Below are positions 8,317 to 12,897 of a stretch of 12,897 nt of DNA, one piece after another (positions within the stretch are counted from its first letter, which is position 1; every line of letters begins with the position of its first letter). This DNA is from Euperipatoides rowelli (lineage: Eukaryota > Onychophora > Udeonychophora > Euonychophora > Peripatopsidae). The DNA lies in the NCBI GenBank assembly GCA_003024985.2, contig PXIH01S0026409.1; one strand, given 5' to 3'. A program made the translations under genes and the position numbers. Below the pieces are notes generated by a model. The model was not told the DNA's origin, did not search any database, and worked only from the letters and a program-made list of their open reading frames with translations.

Positions 8317-8670
8317 GTCACCCAGAGATGTGCTTGCCCAGGGATGTGGTCACCCAAGGATGTGGTCATTCAGGGATGTGGTCACCTAGGAGTGTGGTCA
8401 ACCAGGGATGTAGTCACCCAGAGATGTAGTCATTCAGGGATGTGGTCACCTAGGGATGTGGTCATCCAGGGATGTGGTCACCCAAGGATGTGGTCACCTA
8501 GGATGTGGTCAACCAGGGCTGTAGTCACCCAGGGATTTGGTCACCCAGGGATGTGGTCACCCAGGAATGTTGTCAACCATGGATATTGTTACCCAGGAGT
8601 GTGGTCACCCAAGGATGTGGTCACCCAGGGATGTGGTCACCCAGGGATGGGTCACCCAGAGATGTGGTCA
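8317..8670 (+). repeat. Minisatellite: about 22 copies of a 16-bp unit
   Basis: Consensus unit GTCACCCAGGGATGTG repeats from 8317 to 8666, with a partial GTCA after it. Most copies are 16 bp; two are 15 bp (at about 8493 and 8637). Variants such as GTCATTC, GTCACCTAGG, GTCAACC and CCAAGG recur in similar order, suggesting that blocks of several units were duplicated. The unit has no stop codon in any forward frame, so the array is open in all three and yields a 189-codon frame (8236-8805) with a 16-residue period (HPGMWSPRDVVTQGCG). That frame enters and leaves through non-repeated DNA without signals, so I treat it as a by-product of the repeat, not as a gene. It is much richer in G+C than its flanks. 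Confidence 0.92.
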
Positions 8671-8890
8671 ATACTTGTGAGCTGGAAATTTGAGGAGTCA
8701 AAGTTGAGAAATTTCTCATTTCTCGCCTTCAACCCAATAATCTTCCCCTTCTATCCCCCTCTTGCCTTTCCAGCTATAATAATATTGGTTATGTTTTGCC
8801 ACTAGAATGGTAAATCATTCTTGATCTTATATTTTTTCATATTGAGTTCACTTAAAGTTTTCCATGTTTTCTTTTCATATTATATATTGT
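8671..8890. other. Short noncoding spacer
   Basis: Pyrimidine-rich around 8727-8770, then A+T-rich. I see nothing else in it. Confidence 0.5.
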
Positions 8891-8945
8891 ACTAGCTGAA
8901 GTACCCGGCGTTGCCCGGCCATTTTAGAACTTCTCTGCCTGCATT

Positions 8946-9032
8946 ATCCCTTAATGCTATGCTCCTCCTTAATCCCACCCTCCCTTAATCCCAATCTCCC
9001 TTCCTTAATTCAACCATCCCTTAATCCCACCT
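8946..9032 (+). repeat. Degenerate C-rich tandem (CCCTTAATCCCA-like)
   Basis: Several imperfect copies of a CCTTAATCCCA/CTCCCTTAAT motif, ending at the N at 9033. It lies just inside the left block of the dispersed repeat. Confidence 0.6.
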
Positions 9033-9570
9033 NTACGATTTTGGTAGGAACACAGTTGCTTTTTTGTATTTTATTTATCGTTCAGCAGAAAAAATATGTA
9101 GGCATTAAAGAGAAAAATATGATTTCAATGAAAATTTAGAAAACTTTTTTAAACAAAATAAGATTGAAATATTGAAGATACTGATATACTGTACTAAAAT
9201 ACCAACAATCTATTTAATAAGCCAGTGAGTTGCATGCCTATTTCATTTACAGCTTAGAAAGTGTTGATAACCGTTCTGGATAGTTTCTATGATATTATTG
9301 TGTAACTATATATCTTAGTCTAATATTTATTGTTCCTTAATTTAGTAAATATTTGTCATGGTTCACCTTGTGTTTTTACATAGAATTGAATTTTTTATAT
9401 CTGAAAAAGGAAAAACAGTAGAATATTTTTGAATGAAAAGTATGTGGGTGCATAGACCCACACATATTTATATGTGAATGCAGATGCACCCATTCCCCCC
9501 TGCTTCCGCCACCCATGGAAAAGAGAATTTTTCCACCTAATCTCACATTTATAAGTGGAGATATTGATAT

Positions 9571-9628
9571 AGAAGAAGATGAAGATGAAGAAGCAATTAT
9601 TGAAAAAAGGAGGAGGGGGGGGGGGGGG
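9571..9628 (+). repeat. GA-rich stretch ending in a 14-G run
   Basis: AGAAGAAGATGAAGATGAAG at 9571-9590, later AAAAAAGGAGGAGG and a run of 14 G at 9615-9628. Long G-runs are unstable and a common cause of assembly uncertainty. Confidence 0.7.
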
Positions 9629-9710
9629 CGGATGAAGGTTAGAAACTGATTTTTTCTACAATTCCTATTTTTTTCATAATTTTTTGATTAAGATAACATT
9701 CACTAGTTTT

Positions 9711-9727
9711 TCTCTCTCTCTCTCTCT
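9711..9727 (+). repeat. (TC)n microsatellite
   Basis: About eight TC dinucleotides following a T-run. Confidence 0.75.
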
Positions 9728-10590
9728 TACTCAGTGCAAGTTATACTTCTATCATTCACCTATTATAAATGTAAATGCAAGATTAGGAGTTTGAACCCTA
9801 ATTATTCCAAGTGTTCAAAATATACTAACTTGAAATCACTGCCAGGCTGTGCTCGCTCCTAATAAAGGTAACAGTGCCGNGAGTGCCAACATGGAACCCA
9901 TGTCTTAACATGATTGTCCAATACTAACATGGAATATAACACTAACAGCCAAGGATAACTGAATAATAATAAAAAACATTTATTCTAAAATGTATAAAAA
10001 ATTAGCTTACCAAGGTAGCTGAAATAAAAACAAATAATTTGAATGGATATTATTTTTGTATGTATGTATGTGTGTGATACGACAGAAGCGCATTAAGGAA
10101 AATCGAGTTCAAATTAGGTAGAGGCTCATTATCTATGGATTTAAGAGAAATGATCTAATTCATCCCATCATCCACTTAAGACTAATGAATAACTTGAATA
10201 AGATGAATGCAAATAATAATCTTGATTCCAACAACAAATGTTAGTTTAAGCACAAGATACAATCAAGGCATTTATTTATAAAAGTTATGATGTTCTTTTT
10301 TTTTAAAAAAATATTAATCATTTACAAAGTTTTTATATAATAATTAGTTTTAACGATATATATAAAATCCTTATAAGTAAAAATAGACTAGCACCATCTA
10401 TTGAATAAATTTGTAACTAAAATTAAATAATTTAAGCTATTATTAGTATTGGGTTTTAACTTTTAGAATTTTTTACATTTTTAAACCAATGAGGAGAAGG
10501 GGAAAATGGGGGAGTGTGGGATGGGGTACTGTTGGATGGGGGGGGGGNCAGACAGACAGACAAGTTTTCATTTTTATATATAAGATTATA

Positions 10591-10790
10591 AAATGAAAGC
10601 AATTCCATACAAAAAATATAATTTAAACTAATCATATACATGTTAACAGTAAACAATTTGTTATTAATATTTTGATTTTGTTCTGATTATCATAGTATTT
10701 TTTATTTTTGTTTGCTCTTGATTACCTTTTTGTTAAGAACGACTTATTTGAAAAACATTGTCAATGTTTATTCATTTTCATATACCTTTA
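10591..10790. other. A+T-rich spacer before the gypsy relic
   Basis: No long terminal repeat, gag zinc knuckle or protease motif is recognisable between the dispersed repeat and the first reverse-transcriptase codons. If the retrotransposon once had its 5' part here, it has been lost or is beyond recognition. Confidence 0.45.
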
Positions 10791-11488
10791 AGTATAGACC
10801 TCAGTAAACGACAAAAAATAAAAGAATAATTGAAAGATAGTGACTTTGTTGAAAACAATAATTCACTCTTTGCAAGTCCTGTTTTTCTGTAAAGTAAAAT
10901 GTACTTTAGACTATATACAGTAGCTCTCAGCAAACAGACAGTAAAAGACAAATATTCGCTCTCACTAATCGATGATAAGCTGGATCAACTTCATGGAATT
11001 AAATATTTTACTACATTGGATCTTTTAAGTGGATACTACCATCTTCCTGTGGCTGAGGAATCTAGGCTGAATACAACTTTTGTTATTCTAGAATCTAGAT
11101 GGTTAGGCTAAAACCAAGTTTGATGAATGCCTTTTTGACTTTGTAATGCCCATTAATCTTGTGCTGGTAAATTTGAAAGATATAACAACTATGGCTTACC
11201 TTGTTGATATTATTGTACTTGATAGCCTACTACTGTTGGAAAAGGTATGACTGTGTACGAAAGGATTTTGATGCTTTGTGTGATGTCCAAATATCATTTC
11301 TTCAAACATAGATTGGAGTATTTAGGATTTGAAAGTTCAGCTCATGGTATTGAACCAGAAAAGAAAAAAAACTAGAATGTTTAGAAAAATGTCCTGTTCT
11401 TGTTGATGTGCACAACAATCCTTCATGGATTTCTAAGATTATCAAGTTACTTACAAGGTTTGTTCAAGGTTTTGCACTGATTAAGCCA
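10791..11488 (+). pseudogene. Reverse transcriptase relic of the Ty3/gypsy element
   Basis: The frame at 10791-11110 holds SLFASPVFL, a damaged FRL-Y-AL region, SKQTVKDKY, LIDDKLDQLHG, then YFTTLDLLSGYYHLPVAEES, the first catalytic block of Ty3/gypsy reverse transcriptase. Its aspartate at 11019-11021 is kept. After a frameshift, SLMNA (11117-11131) marks the PFGL-NAP block. A further shift gives MAYLVDIIV (11191-11217). The catalytic motif is normally YLDD; here the first aspartate has become valine (GTT at 11203), which by itself would abolish activity. LEYLGF and AHGIEPEKK (11313-11364) and then LECLEKCPVLVDVH and FVQGFA (11372-11488) represent the thumb and the connection. Stops within and between these blocks confirm that it is dead. 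Confidence 0.9.
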
Positions 11489-12007
11489 TGACAGATCTCC
11501 TTTGCAAAAAATCACATTTAACTGGATGAATTTAGAACAGTCGGCATTTGAAATTGTAGAAGCTCATCTTGGTAATATCTTGTAATGATTGTATATAATC
11601 CTCTGGCAAGGACATAGTTACAATACTATGCTGTTCTATTGGTTTAGGAGCTGTTTTATACTGAAACAAATTTATAATAAATTGCACTCAATTTCATATT
11701 TATCTTCATCAATGGATTGATGAAGCTATATATCATTCTCATGAATTGAAACTCTTGCTATAATTAGTGATATTGAACGATTTAGATTTTATCTTTTAGG
11801 TATATAATTTGTACTAGAACTGGTTGTAATAGTTTATTATTGTAGGCAGGCAAATATGACTTTAGTCCAAGAATAGGTCATTGGTTTGTGAAGCTATCGG
11901 AATATAATTATACAATTGATTATCATAATAGAGCATTGAAGAGTGTTGGTGATGTATTGAATCACAATTCTCAACATGTTAAAATTATTGAACTGCTGTG
12001 TGCCTAA
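11489..12007 (+). pseudogene. RNase H relic of the Ty3/gypsy element
   Basis: After the connection remnant (FNWMNLEQSAFEIVEAHL at 11517-11570), CSIGLGAVLY at 11632-11661 corresponds to the TDAS-GLGAVLYQ start of the RNase H domain; the TDAS aspartate is not readable. ETLAIISDIERFRFYLLG at 11748-11801 is the block with the catalytic glutamate, which is kept. RTGCNSLLL at 11816-11842 corresponds to a TDCNSL-type motif whose aspartate is now glycine (GGT at 11822). RIGHWFVKLSEYNY and ALKSVGDVLNHN (to about 11968) match the C-terminal RI-RW-LKL and DALSRN blocks. A stop falls at about 11843, and the frame closes with TAA at 12005. Three frames are used, so it is non-functional. Confidence 0.85.
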
Positions 12008-12830
12008 CAACTGAATGGATTGCTAGCTATAAATAATAAGATTAATAAAAGAATAGAACCATATTGTAAAAACTTTATATTGAATCTGGTAGAGTTTATA
12101 AGATAAAGAATGATTGTTATAGATTGTAATTGTCTAAAGATATTATTTTGCTATTACATTGATAAAACTTTATAAAGAAACTTATTTTTCAAAGATGAGG
12201 AAATTCATTACTAAGTATGTTAACTGGTGCATTAATTGTTTATATTATAAAGTTCCTACTGATAAACAACCAGTATTTTTACATATGTATGATAAAGGTA
12301 GTATGCCATTTAAATGTGTTCATATTGAAAATTTAGGACCTTTCATAAATCTGAAGACAAAAATCTGTTTGTACCCGCATTGATTGATGGTTATAGCAAG
12401 TATTATATATTCAAGGCTCACCGTTCTATCCAAGCAACTCCTACTATATAATTTTTTGAAGAAGTCAATGCCCATTATGATAAACTCACCAGCATATTTT
12501 AGATTAAGGCAGTATATTCACTTCCCATGTTAGGATTTCAAAAGCAACACCGTGGCTAATGGTCAAGTTAAAAGATTAAATAAAATTTTAACCACCTCGC
12601 CTCTATCAACTGGATGTTAGTATTAAATGGGGACATAAGTTGTTTGAGATACAGTGCTCTCTAAACCATTCTGTCTAGAGAGGTACTAAAAAGACCCCAT
12701 TAGAACTTATTTTTAATTTTCAGGAAAATGGTTTAAAGGACAACCCTCTAATGATTGAAATTAAAGCACATAATGACTGTTTATTTCCTAAAAGATATGC
12801 TTATGACTAGGGCCAGGATATTTATGTAAA
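12008..12830 (+). pseudogene. Integrase relic of the Ty3/gypsy element
   Basis: ESGRVYKIKNDCYRL at 12082-12126 precedes the zinc-binding region. The histidine part after LLLH is mostly deleted, but the CINC pair (12228-12239) remains in the 74-codon open stretch 12159-12383, with KGSMPFKCVHIENLGPF. In the core, the first catalytic aspartate of CVHID is glutamate here (GAA at 12327). LIDGYSKYYIFKA and RSIQATPTI (12380-12454) follow in another frame. The second aspartate seems present at 12502-12504, before GSIFTSHV. ANGQVKRLNKIL (12555-12590) has lysine (AAA at 12570) where the family has the catalytic glutamate. KWGHKLFEIQCSLNHSV and TKKTPLELIFNF (12622-12723) match the following W-LPE-Q---N-T and TP-ELL-G blocks. 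It is dead by sequence and by frame. Confidence 0.88.
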
Positions 12831-12897
12831 TACATGTTTTTTAATTGAATGCTAATCACATGCTAATTAAGAAATCTTTATCGATCTTGAAAAATTG

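Larger units (their letters stand above)
8891..10590 (+). mobile_element. Dispersed repeat, or nest of repeats, with conserved-looking end blocks
   Basis: The left block ACTAGCTGAAGTACCCGGCG, continuing TTGCCCGG (8891-8918), is a string I associate with the start of a widespread invertebrate dispersed repeat. The right block, CAGACAGACAGACAAG then TTTTCATTTTTATATATAAG (10549-10584), is the kind of end I associate with the same elements. In between lie a C-rich degenerate tandem, a GA-rich stretch, G-runs and about 1.3 kb of A+T-rich DNA without a recognisable reading frame. Either it is one long decayed element or a short element holding later insertions. No target-site duplication is clear. 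N at 9033, 9880 and 10548 weakens the boundaries. A 44-codon frame at 9515-9649 (with EEDEDEEAIIEKRRR) is low complexity and probably chance. The family name is not known to me. Confidence 0.4.
10791..12897 (+). mobile_element. pol: Degenerate Ty3/gypsy LTR-retrotransposon pol relic
   Basis: Reverse transcriptase, RNase H and integrase remains follow one another on the plus strand in the order typical of Ty3/gypsy elements (integrase last), which excludes the Ty1/copia order. The reading switches among all three frames about ten times and carries many stops, so no functional polyprotein can be made. No LTR, gag or protease is visible. The left limit is the first recognisable codon and the right side runs to the window edge, so a 3' LTR may lie beyond. 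The two longest surviving open stretches are 10899-11111 and 12159-12383. It is an old copy, decayed by point changes and small deletions. Confidence 0.9.

Noticed and set aside
8100-8369. 89-codon minus-strand frame beside the minisatellite
   Set aside because: No motifs and A+T-biased residues; it overlaps the first units of the array and looks like chance.
8236-8805. 189-codon open frame across the minisatellite
   Set aside because: Its openness follows from a stop-free 16-bp unit. Its ends lie in unrelated DNA, and a second frame (8505-8693) is open for the same reason.
9515-9649. 44-codon frame with an acidic EEDEDEE stretch and poly-glycine
   Set aside because: The acidic and glycine runs come from the GA-rich and 14-G tracts inside a dispersed repeat; no family match.
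10456-10656. 66-codon minus-strand frame with proline-serine stretch
   Set aside because: It is the reverse reading of the G-rich tract, runs through an N, and has no recognisable motif.
1-12897. CRISPR array, prokaryotic operon, rRNA or intact tRNA gene
   Set aside because: No spaced identical repeats, no ribosome-binding sites with adjacent genes, and no conserved rRNA segments. The only tRNA-like signal is the SINE head, which does not form a complete tRNA.

Overview
The window looks like gene-poor nuclear DNA of an animal, probably an aquatic invertebrate. It is very A+T-rich and has long homopolymer runs, microsatellites, a minisatellite and decayed retroelements. It has no bacterial-type operons or intact long reading frame. 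Short palindromes such as TAGGCCTA and TACCGGTA recur, which I associate with marine invertebrate genomes; that is an impression, not proof. Three N positions (9033, 9880, 10548) mark uncertain bases, two of them beside low-complexity tracts.

Layout. (1) 133-1562, minus strand: two halves of a decayed copy of an uncharacterised animal protein family with PIN/FEN-like acidic motifs. An insertion of about 0.8 kb (481-1286) splits them. It looks like a retroposed element lying in the minus direction, with an A-rich repeat tail and a hairpin near its 3' end. (2) 1582-5522: noncoding A+T-rich DNA with small inverted repeats and one DR1-like motif. (3) 5623-5853, minus: a candidate 3'-terminal exon of an unrecognised gene, with a good splice acceptor and a downstream AATAAA. 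(4) 5918-6186, minus: a complete 269-bp SINE-like element bounded by a perfect 15-bp target-site duplication. (5) 6202-7994: noncoding DNA with homopolymer runs and palindromes. (6) 7995-8088: a pyrimidine tract. (7) 8317-8670: a minisatellite of about 22 copies of a 16-bp unit. (8) 8891-10590: a dispersed repeat or a nest of repeats, with a GC-rich start block and a CAGA/TATA end block. (9) 10791 to the right edge, plus strand: a Ty3/gypsy pol relic with reverse transcriptase, RNase H and integrase in order, broken by many frameshifts and stops and with altered catalytic residues.

No set of genes here acts together as a system. The main story is the layering of mobile elements: one retroposon inside a dead gene-family copy, one well-preserved SINE, one old LTR-retrotransposon relic and an expanded minisatellite. 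The most interesting points are the SINE with its unusual head and internal T-run, the clean interruption of the PIN-like relic, and the candidate exon.
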